Shown here: one piece after another, positions 1 through 9,022 of the stretch | How positions within the stretch are numbered: position 1 is the stretch's first letter | Layout: each line of letters opens with the position of its first letter | Assembly (NCBI RefSeq): GCF_001548095.1 | Contig: NZ_AP014815.1 | Span: 3,719,656-3,783,655 of the forward strand | Direction of reading: 5' to 3' | Source: Geminocystis sp. NIES-3708 | GTDB taxonomy: Bacteria; Cyanobacteriota; Cyanobacteriia; Cyanobacteriales; Cyanobacteriaceae | Length of the DNA: 64,000 nt | Notes under the pieces: generated by a model | The model's database searches: none | The model's input: the letters and a program-made list of their open reading frames with translations, nothing else | What the model was told of the DNA's origin: nothing | Program-made: the position numbers and the translations under genes

Positions 1-48
1 TATTTTTATTTTACTCATACTATTTATTTTAAGAACAAAAATTATTGA

Positions 49-1227
49 TTATTTATAGCTAAATCCTTTCAAAGTAGATTGATTTTGCAATAATGAGAGA
101 TTTTTACTTTGTAATAAAACACAAAAATTACCTAAACCTTCAGGATTAATTAAACTATGCAATTGTTGTCTTCTTTGCAATATTTCTGTTAAAGACATTT
201 TACCATTGGATAATTCATTTAAACGATCGCCTAATCCTAAACTCATTAAAAATAATGCTTGTTTTGTGTATCCTAGATTACTTAAACCAAATAATTTTCC
301 ATATTCTTCTAAGACTGTAAAATTAGCATGACAAGTAATATCTTGATTACCAATATTGACATAAGGGTTATCATGATGACGATGTTGATAATAACATTTT
401 AACGTGCCTTGACTACGTTGAGGATGATAATATTTTTGGGCGGAATAACCATAGTCAATAGTCAATAAATAACCTTGTTTTAATTTAGTAAATACTTGGT
501 AAAGCCAGTCAATAGCTTGTAAATTTACTTCTGTTTGATAATTATCAGGATAAATATCTTTAGAAAAATGAATATCGATTATTTGAAAATAATTAGATAT
601 GTTTTCATGAGAAAGAGAATCGGTAATCGTAAATAATTTATTATTATTTTCAGTAATATATATTTCTTGTAATTTTTCTTGAGAATATCTTATTAAATGA
701 ACAGGCATGGCATCAATTAATTCATTACTAACAAAACAACCAGTAACTGAATTATCACCAAGAGAATTCCAATCTTTCCACTTGATTGAAATATCATCAT
801 TAAAATGCTCTAATAATAACTTTTCTTGTTGAAGTTTTAAAGTTTGAGATTTTTCAATAATAATATATTCAACATGAGAAGCAAAATCAGGATAATAATG
901 AAGAATATAATTAATAATGGCAAAAGCTAAATTACCATTTCCTGCACCCATTTCTACTAATTTAAAGTTAGGTGGTTTACCTAAAACTTGCCAAAATTCT
1001 TCTAGTTGAATTGCTAATAATTCTCCAAAATCTGAAGATAAAGAGGAGGAAGTAAAAAAGTCTCCTTGGTTGCCGATAATAATTTTGTCTGAGTTATAAT
1101 AACCATATTCTGAATCGTATAAACATAAATTCATATATTCAGCAAAGGTTATTTTTTTATGGGGAGAATTATTAATAATCTCAAAAATTTTTTCTAAAAA
1201 TGGATTATTTTTACTAACAATATTCAT
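49..1227 (-). CDS. MidA/NDUFAF7-like SAM-dependent methyltransferase
   Basis: A 392-residue class I methyltransferase of the DUF185 (MidA/NDUFAF7) type. The S-adenosylmethionine motif EMGAGNG is at about residues 92-98. The N-terminal block (ITFAEYMNLCLYDSEYGYY) and the conserved FFTSS and VSNELIDAMPVH blocks match the family. Its mitochondrial relative methylates an arginine of a complex I subunit, so a role in NDH-1 assembly is possible but only inferred. The ATG at 1227 has no strong Shine-Dalgarno. It lies downstream of cpcT on the same strand with a palindromic repeat in the 81-bp gap, so it may be transcribed separately. The family call is firm; the substrate is unknown. Confidence 0.85.
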   Translation of the reverse strand: MNIVSKNNPFLEKIFEIINNSPHKKITFAEYMNLCLYDSEYGYYNSDKIIIGNQGDFFTSSSLSSDFGELLAIQLEEFWQVLGKPPNFKLVEMGAGNGNLAFAIINYILHYYPDFASHVEYIIIEKSQTLKLQQEKLLLEHFNDDISIKWKDWNSLGDNSVTGCFVSNELIDAMPVHLIRYSQEKLQEIYITENNNKLFTITDSLSHENISNYFQIIDIHFSKDIYPDNYQTEVNLQAIDWLYQVFTKLKQGYLLTIDYGYSAQKYYHPQRSQGTLKCYYQHRHHDNPYVNIGNQDITCHANFTVLEEYGKLFGLSNLGYTKQALFLMSLGLGDRLNELSNGKMSLTEILQRRQQLHSLINPEGLGNFCVLLQSKNLSLLQNQSTLKGFSYK

Positions 1228-1256
1228 CTAACTTATAATTAAAGTGAATGACTAAT

Positions 1257-1278
1257 TTGGGCGAATACCATTCACCTC
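1257..1278. repeat. Palindromic intergenic repeat (GGTGAATnnCATTCACC family), copy 1
   Basis: An imperfect palindrome, GGGCGAATACCATTCACC, lies about 30 bp past the cpcT stop. Three better copies occur at 15759, 55931 and 57658, each just 3' of a gene. It could form a hairpin and act as a terminator or mRNA stabiliser, or be a small mobile repeat. Confidence 0.6.
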
Positions 1279-1308
1279 TGAGATAACAATTATTAATTAC
1301 TAATTATT

Positions 1309-1893
1309 TTAAACTTCATGAGCAAAACTTTGTACTCTAGTAAAATGAAATGGTCCTGCAACTGAACCCCATAATAATTCATCAGTAATCAAGTCTCTTC
1401 CTCTATCAAAACTGATTAATTTTTCTTCATTGATTTCAAAGCTATTATCAAGATAAGATTCTTTTCCTTTTCTAACAACAATACAGGCTTTACCCGGTTT
1501 AACATAACCTTTAAAATGATCAATATTCCAATGGGCAATCATATCGCAACCATTCATTTTTTCAATATCATCAAGAGTTAATTCTTTTAATTTTTGTAAA
1601 TTTCTCGAAGCACCATAAAATTTAGTTTCTTCTTTTAATTTATAATGTTCTAATTCTAAATGATCATCTACTGCTTGAATCTTGAATACTCTTAAGCGGT
1701 AAGGTTGACTAGGTAAAAAATCGTAGGCTTGTTCTAAAAATAAACTTATACCATCTAATAAAGACTCAGGTAATGGGCGCATACAAACTCTAATATGTGC
1801 AAAAAAAGGTGGATTATCTAATGCTTGTTGTTGGTTGCTAAAATCTGCTGCCATCAACCTCGCTAAGGCTTTAATATTAGTGGAATGACTCAT
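1309..1893 (-). CDS. cpcT: CpcT-type phycobiliprotein lyase
   Basis: A 194-residue CpcT/CpeT-family chromophore lyase. In the family, CpcT attaches phycocyanobilin to the second cysteine (Cys-153 type) of phycocyanin beta. Supporting blocks are the N-terminal LARLMAADFSNQQQA, the segment AHIRVCMRPLP, then EQAYDFLPSQPYRLRV, FYGASR and the C-terminal WGSVAGPFHFTR, all typical of true CpcT rather than distant relatives. Length matches the family (about 195-200). cpcF lies 8 bp upstream on the same strand, so the two lyases are probably cotranscribed, away from any cpc structural operon in this window. Cytoplasmic. Confidence 0.93.
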   Translation of the reverse strand: MSHSTNIKALARLMAADFSNQQQALDNPPFFAHIRVCMRPLPESLLDGISLFLEQAYDFLPSQPYRLRVFKIQAVDDHLELEHYKLKEETKFYGASRNLQKLKELTLDDIEKMNGCDMIAHWNIDHFKGYVKPGKACIVVRKGKESYLDNSFEINEEKLISFDRGRDLITDELLWGSVAGPFHFTRVQSFAHEV

Positions 1894-1901
1894 TTAAAAT
1901 G

Positions 1902-2555
1902 TTATTTATTATCTATTTTTTTCAATGCTAGTTTAGCACGGCTTTGAATGGTAATTTCGACATCTTCATTCATTATTCGCATCAAATTTTCTTTAATTTT
2001 ATTACGCAAATTTTCCTGACAAAAATCAATAGCCTGATATAAATTCTCAAGGGAAACTACTGAAGCATAACGTACAACCCATTCACCATCATTTATAGTA
2101 ATTAAAAGAGTATCTAAAATTTGAGATTGGGTAGAAATAATTTTTTCTGAGGGTAATTGATGCCATTGTAAACTACCTAAGCCCTTTGTCGCCGCCCGTC
2201 TAACACTTAAAGAAAAGTCATTAATCGCAGTTTTTATCAACAAATCTAACGCCCGAATATCACCAATTCCCGCAAAAATTCTTACAGCCCATGCTCTTGC
2301 ACCATAGTTGTATTGATCTAAACTATGCCATAAAGGTTCAATGACAGAATCACCGATGGCAATTAAACCATCCGTAGCGGCAACCGCAGCACCCGGGTTA
2401 TTATAACCTAATACTTGAATTAAAGTTGGTATAGCTTCTGTCGATTTACTTTCTGCTAATTCTTTGACGGCATCTAATAACTGATTCGCTGAATCGGCTT
2501 TTTCTACTGCCTCAATTAGTTGACTGATAGCTTTAATATTTGTTTGGGTATTCAT
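1902..2555 (-). CDS. cpcF: Phycocyanobilin lyase subunit CpcF
   Basis: A 217-residue protein made of HEAT-like helical repeats, close to the usual CpcF length (about 210-215). CpcF works with CpcE as a heterodimer that attaches phycocyanobilin to Cys-84 of phycocyanin alpha. The sequence shows the repeat pattern AIPTLIQVLGYNNPGAAVAA, GARAWAVRIFAGIGD and VRRAATKGLGSL seen in E/F-type lyases. The cpcE partner is not in this window. It is the first gene of the likely cpcF-cpcT unit. Assignment as F rather than another E/F-type HEAT lyase rests on length and the ARAWAVRI block. Confidence 0.85.
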   Translation of the reverse strand: MNTQTNIKAISQLIEAVEKADSANQLLDAVKELAESKSTEAIPTLIQVLGYNNPGAAVAATDGLIAIGDSVIEPLWHSLDQYNYGARAWAVRIFAGIGDIRALDLLIKTAINDFSLSVRRAATKGLGSLQWHQLPSEKIISTQSQILDTLLITINDGEWVVRYASVVSLENLYQAIDFCQENLRNKIKENLMRIMNEDVEITIQSRAKLALKKIDNK

Positions 2556-2758
2556 AATGATTAATTTTAATTATGTGAAGAAAAAATTCTTGATGAGGGT
2601 AAAAGTTAAGAGAAATATTTATAGACGAATTTGAATAACTATAGTAATATTATATGAGTTTTAAGAAAAAACCTAATGAAAAAGGCAATAGGTAAAAAGC
2701 AAAACTAACAGTATCTTCAGTATATTTTTCTCATCATCGATTTTTCACAAATCATTTC

Positions 2759-3043
2759 TTATTTCTGGGACAAATTTAAAAATTCTGATGGTGTTAAGTT
2801 ACCTTGAATATAATTGGGATTGATAGGGTTATACGGGCTAACTAAACGATCAATAGTGAGGATCTCAGCAGTAGATGATAACATAGGTAAATCAGGATCA
2901 AATTCTGTTGCACCACTTAAGTTACTGGAAAAACCTTTAAAAATCATAATCTCTATTTCTTCTTGATTATCTCTGGCTTTGACGATTAAAACCTCTTGAG
3001 GATTTTGTTGACTATAGGTTTCTAGTTGTTCAATAGTAATCAT
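2759..3043 (-). CDS. Small conserved cyanobacterial protein (DUF7734-like)
   Basis: A 94-residue soluble protein with no signal peptide or membrane segment. The pattern of an acidic EVLIVKARDNQEEIEIMIF strand pair, then FDPDLPML, IDRLVSPYNP and a C-terminal SEFLNL looks like a small protein family found in cyanobacteria and plastids, from memory DUF7734. Function unknown. It stands alone between cpcF and a membrane-protein gene, both on the same strand but more than 90 bp away. Confidence 0.65.
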   Translation of the reverse strand: MITIEQLETYSQQNPQEVLIVKARDNQEEIEIMIFKGFSSNLSGATEFDPDLPMLSSTAEILTIDRLVSPYNPINPNYIQGNLTPSEFLNLSQK

Positions 3044-3136
3044 GACAGTAAATAAACACTGATAACAATTAATAGGATAATTTCTTTTTTTTTATTTTTT
3101 ACCACTCATCTTTATCTACAAATCAAAAAAATTCAC

Positions 3137-3730
3137 TTATTGTTCTAAGGCAATTCTACCCTGTTTAATGAGTCGAAAAGTTAAAAAGTAGAAAAAGTAA
3201 ATACCATAAATAATTAAGCCTGTCATTCCTAAAAAGCCTAAAAATCCAGGAGTGGCATTAGGATGAAACCAAGTTTTAAAATGCCAAGGTGCTTCTAACC
3301 ATACTCGACAAGAAATTTCAACACTAGCATCAGGGGAAAAAGCACAGGGTAAAAAAGGAATAAACGAGATCGCACTAATAGTACCATAGAAACTGATTGC
3401 CCAACGCCATGCCGTAACCATAAATTTCAGAGCAGTTTTTGGTAAATCTTTAATTTCATCGTTAATATCAACCCAAAACCATAAGCTAATGACTACAAAT
3501 ATATGAGCTAAAAACCATGCTAAATATCCCACTTGCCATACAGGAATAAATAAATAGATAGCAATAGCCATTAAACTAGCTACACGCCAAAAAATTACTA
3601 ATAAACGTTGTATAGAAGGAATTTGAGCTAATAATCCCCAAATAGAGAGAATTAAAGGCAAAATTAAACATAATAAAATAAACAATTTATAATTAGTCCA
3701 CACTAATGATTTTAGTAACGCTTCTTCCAT
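3137..3730 (-). CDS. DUF3177-family membrane protein
   Basis: A 197-residue integral membrane protein with about five hydrophobic segments. Features seen: the N-terminal EEALLKSLVWTNYKL, the block RLLVIFWRVASLMAIAIYLF, SLWFWVDINDEI, and a cysteine-containing external loop (FLPCAFSPDASVEISC). These match the cyanobacterial DUF3177 family, of unknown function. An in-frame TTG at 3754 would add eight residues. The ATG at 3730 is preferred because family members begin close to the MEEALL motif. Confidence 0.75.
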   Translation of the reverse strand: MEEALLKSLVWTNYKLFILLCLILPLILSIWGLLAQIPSIQRLLVIFWRVASLMAIAIYLFIPVWQVGYLAWFLAHIFVVISLWFWVDINDEIKDLPKTALKFMVTAWRWAISFYGTISAISFIPFLPCAFSPDASVEISCRVWLEAPWHFKTWFHPNATPGFLGFLGMTGLIIYGIYFFYFLTFRLIKQGRIALEQ

Positions 3731-3796
3731 AAAATAAATTAGATACTTAAACAAACTTAATTGTATCTCTAATGGTCAATTTGCCTCTGAAAAGCC

Positions 3797-3822
3797 ACAA
3801 AAAAGGTGGGAAAACCCCACCT
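3797..3822 (-). terminator. Rho-independent terminator of cp12
   Basis: Read on the minus strand, a perfect 7-bp stem AGGTGGG/CCCACCT with a 5-nt loop is followed directly by a run of T. It lies about 30 bp past the cp12 stop codon, as expected for an intrinsic terminator. Confidence 0.85.
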
Positions 3823-3853
3823 ATCGAATTTATACCGTGAATCTATTGAAAAA

Positions 3854-4078
3854 TTAATCTTCGTAAAGACGACATTCAGCAGCGTCTGGGTTATCATCAC
3901 AATATTGCTCTAAAGATGTTTTATGAGGCTCATTGTCTTTTTGATGAGATGCTTCCGCCTGTAACTCTTCTACTGCATCCCAAGCAGCTGCACATTCAGG
4001 AGAGTCTTTTCCGTTGACATCACATACCTCCCTAGCTTCTTTTAATTCTTCTTGAATTTTTTCTTGTATATTCGTCAT
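3854..4078 (-). CDS. cp12: Calvin-cycle regulatory protein CP12
   Basis: A 74-residue intrinsically disordered redox protein. In the light-dark switch CP12 bridges GAPDH and phosphoribulokinase and inhibits both when its cysteines are oxidised. Both cysteine pairs are present: C19/C29 in CDVNGKDSPEC and C60/C69 in CDDNPDAAEC. The core AAWDAVEELQAEA (residues 31-43) is the AWD_VEEL signature. The C-terminal LYED is the GAPDH-binding tail. Monocistronic, with its own terminator 30 bp downstream. Divergent from the permease gene at 4270. Confidence 0.97.
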   Translation of the reverse strand: MTNIQEKIQEELKEAREVCDVNGKDSPECAAAWDAVEELQAEASHQKDNEPHKTSLEQYCDDNPDAAECRLYED

Positions 4079-4269
4079 ATATTTTAGATATTCCTTTGAA
4101 TATTTTTCTTTATCCTTCTATAGCTTATAACAGAATTTTATTATTCGTTATCGGGAAATATCCCATTGCTATTTCAGAAATTATATCTTAATCTCAGAGA
4201 ACTATAACAATTTTTTCGTTAAAATCACATTAGATTTTTTATTGTTAATTATTATATTATAGCCTGATC

Positions 4270-5487
4270 ATGAAAATTACTGATAGCATCAAAATGGCTA
4301 CTACTACTTTAATGGCTAACAAAATGCGTAGTAGTTTAACTATGTTAGGGATTATTATAGGTAATGCTTCAGTCATTTCTATGATAGGAATTGGACAAGC
4401 TGCACAAAAATTAGCTTCTGATCAATTTGAATCTTTAGGTGCGAATGTATTATTTGTCGTCCCCGGTAGTCGAGAATCTCGCCGTACAACTTTTGAAGTG
4501 CCTAAAACCCTTGTGTTAGATGATGCTGATGCGATCGCCACTCAAGTTCCTAGTGTTATGGAAGTTGCTCCACAAATCAACTCTCGTTTACTGGTTACCT
4601 ATGGCAATAAAAATAATAATACCTCAATTGTCGGTACAACTCCTTCATTTTTAACTGTTCGTAGCTTTGATGTATCACAAGGCAGATTTATTAGTGAATC
4701 AGACTTACTGCGTAATAAAAAAGTAGTTGTTTTAGGTTCACAAATAGCAGAAGATTTTTTCCCTAACAATAACCCCATTGGCAAACGTTTAAGAATTAAA
4801 AACGTCTCTTTTGAAGTAATTGGCATTATGGAGTCAAAAGGCTCTTTTTTAGGCACAAATCAAGACGAAATTTTATATATACCTTTAACGACAATGGCAA
4901 ATCAAATCGTGGGAAAAACTTCTAATTATGGACTAGAATTAAGCTTTATCTCTATTTCCGCTAGAGATGCTGAATCTATTGCCGCAGCTAGATTTCAAAT
5001 TGAAAATTTATTACGTTTAAGACATAAAATTGTCGGAGAAGATGATTTTCGGGTAGAAACTCAAAAAGATATTCTTAGTATTGTTGGCACTGTTACTGGC
5101 GGGTTAACGATGATGTTAGGTGCGATTGCTGCTATTTCTTTATTAGTAGGTGGTATTGGAGTAATGAATATCATGTTAGTATCTGTAAGCGAGAGAACTC
5201 AAGAAATTGGTTTAAGAAAAGCGATTGGAGCGACAGAGAACAACATATTATCACAATTTTTGATTGAAGCAATTATCATCTCAGCCGTAGGTGGTTTCGT
5301 CGGCACAATAATAGGTATTAGTGGCTTAACTATTATTGGTTTAGTCTCTCCTTTACCTACTAATATCTCCATCACAACTATTTTCTTAGCCGTGGGAGTT
5401 TCTGGAGGAATAGGTTTATTTTTTGGAGTTTTACCTGCTAAACAAGCCGCAAAATTAGACCCTATTGTTGCTTTAAGAAGTGCTTAA
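4270..5487 (+). CDS. MacB/FtsX-type ABC transporter permease
   Basis: A 405-residue permease with the MacB topology: one N-terminal membrane segment (about 20-45), a large periplasmic core (about 50-270), and three C-terminal membrane segments with the FtsX signature (VGGIGVMNIMLVSVSERTQEIGLRKAIGA). Such permeases pair with an ATPase and a membrane-fusion protein for mechanotransmission or efflux of lipoproteins, toxins or peptides. No ATPase or fusion protein adjoins it here, so the partners must be encoded elsewhere. Substrate unknown. Confidence 0.88.
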   Translation: MKITDSIKMATTTLMANKMRSSLTMLGIIIGNASVISMIGIGQAAQKLASDQFESLGANVLFVVPGSRESRRTTFEVPKTLVLDDADAIATQVPSVMEVAPQINSRLLVTYGNKNNNTSIVGTTPSFLTVRSFDVSQGRFISESDLLRNKKVVVLGSQIAEDFFPNNNPIGKRLRIKNVSFEVIGIMESKGSFLGTNQDEILYIPLTTMANQIVGKTSNYGLELSFISISARDAESIAAARFQIENLLRLRHKIVGEDDFRVETQKDILSIVGTVTGGLTMMLGAIAAISLLVGGIGVMNIMLVSVSERTQEIGLRKAIGATENNILSQFLIEAIIISAVGGFVGTIIGISGLTIIGLVSPLPTNISITTIFLAVGVSGGIGLFFGVLPAKQAAKLDPIVALRSA

Positions 5488-5832
5488 AAAATAATGACAG
5501 AAGAAAATCTTGATATTCTTTTCAAAAAAACTTAAAAATATTAATTTTTGTAACAATTATTTAATAAAAATTAATGTTTAAATATGAAAATTTTGATCTT
5601 CAAGTTTCCCTATTATTTAAACTTTGTGCATCATTGAGGTAAAAATTCTTATGTTTAAATTAATGATTATAATTTTTGTAAATAAAGACTCTTAATTTGG
5701 TAAAGTAGATCACGATAATTCTAACTATACCTATTCTTAAAAATCCTAATCGATTAATTAGGAATCATAATTAGGAGTAAGTACAACTTAAGATTAAAAA
5801 TTTAAAAGAGATTAACTGAGAGAGGTCAAATT
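5488..5832. other. Intergenic region upstream of psbO
   Basis: 345 bp, very AT-rich, with no gene recognised. It must hold the psbO promoter and leader. The purine-rich AGAGAGG at about 5819-5825, 8 nt before the psbO ATG, is a plausible ribosome binding site. A local inverted repeat, CTAATCGATTAATTAG, is present near 5745-5762. No promoter hexamers were identified with confidence. Confidence 0.5.
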
Positions 5833-6666
5833 ATGAGGTTTCGCAACCTATTAGTAGCTTTCCTAATAGTATGTTTAGGATTCTTAGGTGCTTGTAGTGA
5901 TGGTGCTGCTAAGGCTTATGATCCTAAATCTATCACCTATGATGAAATTCTTAATACAGGATTGGCTAACAAATGTCCAGAAATTTCTGAGTTTACTCGT
6001 GGTAGTATTGCTATTTCTAAAGATCAACCCTTGGCGATCTTAGATATGTGCTTAGAGCCACAAGAATATTTCGTTAAAGAAGAACCCGTTAATAAAAGAC
6101 AAAAAGCAGAATATATACAAGGTAAACTCTTAACTAGAGATACAAGCAGTCTTGAACAAATCAGAGGGACTCTTTCTGTAGATGATAGTGGTGTTTTAAC
6201 TTTAACAGAACTAGACGGTATTGATTTCCAAATCGCTACAGTATTATTACCCGGTGGAGATCAAGTGCCTTTCTTCTTCACTATTAAGAAATTAGTAGCT
6301 CAAACTGAAGCTGGTTTTACTGCTGTAAATACTTCTGCTGATTTTGTTGGTAAATTTAAAGTTCCTTCCTATCGTGGAGCATCTTTCTTAGATCCTAAAG
6401 GACGTGGTTTAACTTCTGGTTATGATAATGCGGTAGCTTTACCTGCTGGTGCTGATAAAACAGAATATACCCGTAATAACATCAAAAATGCTGATTCTTA
6501 CCAAGGTGAAATCTCTTTACAAATTACTAAAGTAGATCAAGAAACTGGAGAAATTTCAGGTGTCTTTGAAAGTGAACAACCTTCTTCTACTGATTTGGGT
6601 GCAGAAGATCCTGAAGAAGTTAAAATTCGTGGTGTATTCTACGCTCGTTTAGAACCACAAGTTTAA
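5833..6666 (+). CDS. psbO: Photosystem II manganese-stabilising protein PsbO
   Basis: A 277-residue lumenal extrinsic subunit that stabilises the Mn4CaO5 cluster. It has a signal peptide (residues 1 to about 28) containing a lipobox-like GACS, as in other cyanobacterial PsbO. Mature-protein landmarks are ITYDEILNTGLANKCP, the disulfide partners in LANKCP and LDMCLEP, the LTRDTSSLEQIRG strand, and the C-terminal GEISGVFESEQPSSTDLG and KIRGVFYARLEP blocks. Length is normal. Monocistronic, followed by a heptamer-repeat region before accD. Confidence 0.98.
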   Translation: MRFRNLLVAFLIVCLGFLGACSDGAAKAYDPKSITYDEILNTGLANKCPEISEFTRGSIAISKDQPLAILDMCLEPQEYFVKEEPVNKRQKAEYIQGKLLTRDTSSLEQIRGTLSVDDSGVLTLTELDGIDFQIATVLLPGGDQVPFFFTIKKLVAQTEAGFTAVNTSADFVGKFKVPSYRGASFLDPKGRGLTSGYDNAVALPAGADKTEYTRNNIKNADSYQGEISLQITKVDQETGEISGVFESEQPSSTDLGAEDPEEVKIRGVFYARLEPQV

Positions 6667-6689
6667 AATGAACTAATAAGTAATAGGTT

Positions 6690-6770
6690 AGGATAGGCAA
6701 TGGGTAATGGGCAATGGGCAATGGTTAAAATAAAGTTTAATTGTTCATTGTTCATTGTTCATTTTTCATT
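6690..6770. repeat. Short tandem heptamer repeats between psbO and accD
   Basis: Tandem, slightly variant heptamers of the type GGGCAAT (6697-6724) are followed by TTCATTG units (6743-6765). They resemble the short tandemly repeated repetitive sequences common between cyanobacterial genes. Confidence 0.7.
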
Positions 6771-6792
6771 ATTAATTGTCTTTTGTTAAAAA

Positions 6793-7680
6793 ATGTCATT
6801 ATTAGATTGGTTTGATAATTTAAGAAAATCTGAGCCGGAAATAAAACCCCAACAGGAAAGAGAAATTGCTGATGGTTTATGGACAAAATGTCCTGAATGC
6901 GGAGTTTTAGCCTATACCAAAGATTTACAAGCTAATAATATGGTGTGTTTAGAATGTGATCACCATATGCGTATTTTTAGTGATGAAAGAATTGACCAGT
7001 TAATCGATACTAAAACATGGCAACCTTTAAATCATCATCTTATTCCCACAGATCCTCTTCATTTTCATGATCGTAAAAGTTATGGCGATCGCCTTAAAGA
7101 ATTACACGCTAAAACCCCTTTAACAGACGCAGTACAAACAGGTACAGGATTAATTGATGGTTTACCCATAGCTTTAGGAGTAATGGATTTTCGTTTTATG
7201 GGTGGCAGTATGGGATCAGTCGTTGGAGAGAGACTCACTAGATTGATAGAATATGCTACAGAAAAAACCTTCCCTGTGGTGATTATTTGTGCTTCTGGCG
7301 GTGCAAGAATGCAGGAAGGAATGTTAAGTTTAATGCAAATGGCGAAGATTTCAGGGGCTTTAGAACGTCATAGAGAGAAAAAATTGCTATATATTCCTAT
7401 ACTGACCCATCCCACGACTGGGGGAGTTACCGCAAGTTTTGCTATGCTAGGAGATTTGATTATAGCTGAACCCGGTGCAACTATTGGTTTTGCTGGAAGA
7501 AGGGTTATCGAGCAAACTTTGAGGGAGAAATTACCTGATGGTTTCCAAACTTCTGAATATCTTTTACAGCATGGTTTTGTTGATGCCATTGTGTCTCGTA
7601 CGCAACTAAAAAAGACTTTGGCACATCTAATTAGTTTACATCAACCTTTTTATCCTATTAATTTAGGCATAAAAAATTAG
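6793..7680 (+). CDS. accD: Acetyl-CoA carboxylase carboxyltransferase subunit beta
   Basis: A 295-residue AccD. It forms the carboxyltransferase with AccA and transfers the carboxyl group from biotin-BCCP to acetyl-CoA, the first step of fatty-acid synthesis. The N-terminal zinc ribbon is present (C33, C36, C52, C55). The crotonase-fold core includes [30 protein letters not shown] and [15 protein letters not shown]. Length is typical. The next gene starts 34 bp downstream on the same strand but is functionally unrelated. Confidence 0.97.
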   Translation: MSLLDWFDNLRKSEPEIKPQQEREIADGLWTKCPECGVLAYTKDLQANNMVCLECDHHMRIFSDERIDQLIDTKTWQPLNHHLIPTDPLHFHDRKSYGDRLKELHAKTPLTDAVQTGTGLIDGLPIALGVMDFRFMGGSMGSVVGERLTRLIEYATEKTFPVVIICASGGARMQEGMLSLMQMAKISGALERHREKKLLYIPILTHPTTGGVTASFAMLGDLIIAEPGATIGFAGRRVIEQTLREKLPDGFQTSEYLLQHGFVDAIVSRTQLKKTLAHLISLHQPFYPINLGIKN

Positions 7681-7714
7681 TAAAGATGAATCATATTCAT
7701 CCACAACATTAGTA

Positions 7715-8887
7715 ATGAAAATCATTAGATTATTTATTCTGTTTTTTTTAACTATCATTTTTGTTTATAACAGTAGTCAATTTATCCATGCTCAACCTCT
7801 TAATAAAAAAGAAATTCGGGGGGTTTGGTTGACGAATATTGATAGTGATGTTTTATTTACTGCTGAAAATACCAAAAAGGCGATCGTTAATTTACACCAA
7901 TTAAATTTTAATAGTCTTTATCCCACAGTTTGGAATTGGGGTTATACTTTATATCCTAGTCAAGTAGCTGAAAAAGTTACAGGAATCAAAATTGATCCCA
8001 CAGAAGGTTTGAACAGTAGAGATATATTACAAGAAATCATCACTGAAGGACATAAAAAAAAGATGGCGGTGATACCTTGGTTTGAATTTGGTTTTATGGC
8101 ACCAGCAGATGCACAATTAGCGAAACGTCATCCAGAATGGTTAACTCAAAGACGAGATGGTAGTAAAATTTGGTTAGAAGGCAAAACCCATGAAAGAGTT
8201 TGGTTAAATCCCTTACATCCAGAAGTACAAACTTTTATTACTGATTTAATCTTAGAGATTGTTACTGAATATGATATTGATGGTATTCAAGTTGATGATC
8301 ATTTTGGCTATCCTTCAGAATTAGGTTATGATCCTTATACTTCCGCTTTATATAGAAAAGAACATCAAGGAAAATTACCTCCTTTAGATTCTAAAAATCC
8401 CGAATGGATACAGTGGCGATCAGATAAAATTACAAATTACATGGAGACATTATTTCAAGAGATTAAAAAAGTAAAAAATAACGTCATAATTTCTGTTTCT
8501 CCTAATCCCCAAGAATTTTCTAAAGATGAGTTTTTAATGGATTGGGCAAAATGGGAAAGAAAAGGTTTAATTGAAGAATTAATTGTCCAAATTTATCGCA
8601 ACAATATAGAATCTTTTAACCGTGAATTAGCTCAAAAAGATCTACAATTAGCTAAAAATCATATTCCCTCTGCCATCGGTATTTTAGCAGGTTTAAAAGG
8701 GAAAAAAATGGATCTTAATTTGATTAATAAAAAAATAAAATCTACTCGTGAACAAGATTTTAGTGGAGTAAGTTTTTTCTTTTATGAAAGTCTTTGGAAT
8801 TTTGGACCTGAAACAAGTCAACAAAGACAGAACTATTTTCAAGAAATTTTTGCTCAACAAGTTGATCGATTAACTATTAACAATTAG
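7715..8887 (+). CDS. GHL10/DUF187-family glycoside hydrolase-like protein, exported
   Basis: A 390-residue protein with an N-terminal signal peptide (about residues 1-27). The mature start KKEIRGVWLTNIDSDVLF and the TIM-barrel motifs FNSLYPTVWNWG, IPWFEFGFM and IDGIQVDDHFGYP are typical of the GHL10 (DUF187) family. Family members are thought to act on cell-wall or polysaccharide glycans. Likely catalytic carboxylates sit in EFGF and QVDDHFG by family analogy. Exact substrate unknown. Convergent with the protease gene, with a hairpin between them. Confidence 0.85.
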   Translation: MKIIRLFILFFLTIIFVYNSSQFIHAQPLNKKEIRGVWLTNIDSDVLFTAENTKKAIVNLHQLNFNSLYPTVWNWGYTLYPSQVAEKVTGIKIDPTEGLNSRDILQEIITEGHKKKMAVIPWFEFGFMAPADAQLAKRHPEWLTQRRDGSKIWLEGKTHERVWLNPLHPEVQTFITDLILEIVTEYDIDGIQVDDHFGYPSELGYDPYTSALYRKEHQGKLPPLDSKNPEWIQWRSDKITNYMETLFQEIKKVKNNVIISVSPNPQEFSKDEFLMDWAKWERKGLIEELIVQIYRNNIESFNRELAQKDLQLAKNHIPSAIGILAGLKGKKMDLNLINKKIKSTREQDFSGVSFFFYESLWNFGPETSQQRQNYFQEIFAQQVDRLTINN

Positions 8888-8971
8888 GGTGTAGTGAAAA
8901 ATCCCTTTGGCGAGAGTAAGAGTCTGAGATCTCCTCTCTTTGGCAATAATTATATATAGAAATTAATTAAT

Positions 8972-8997
8972 GCTGGGTTTAAGATATTTAACCCAGC
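8972..8997. terminator. Hairpin between convergent genes
   Basis: GCTGGGTT and AACCCAGC form an 8-bp perfect stem around a short AT-rich loop. It lies between the 3' ends of the glycosidase and protease genes and could stop transcription from either side. No long T-run follows directly, so efficiency is uncertain. Confidence 0.55.
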
Positions 8998-9022
8998 CTA
9001 AGTTACTTTTTAACGATAAATT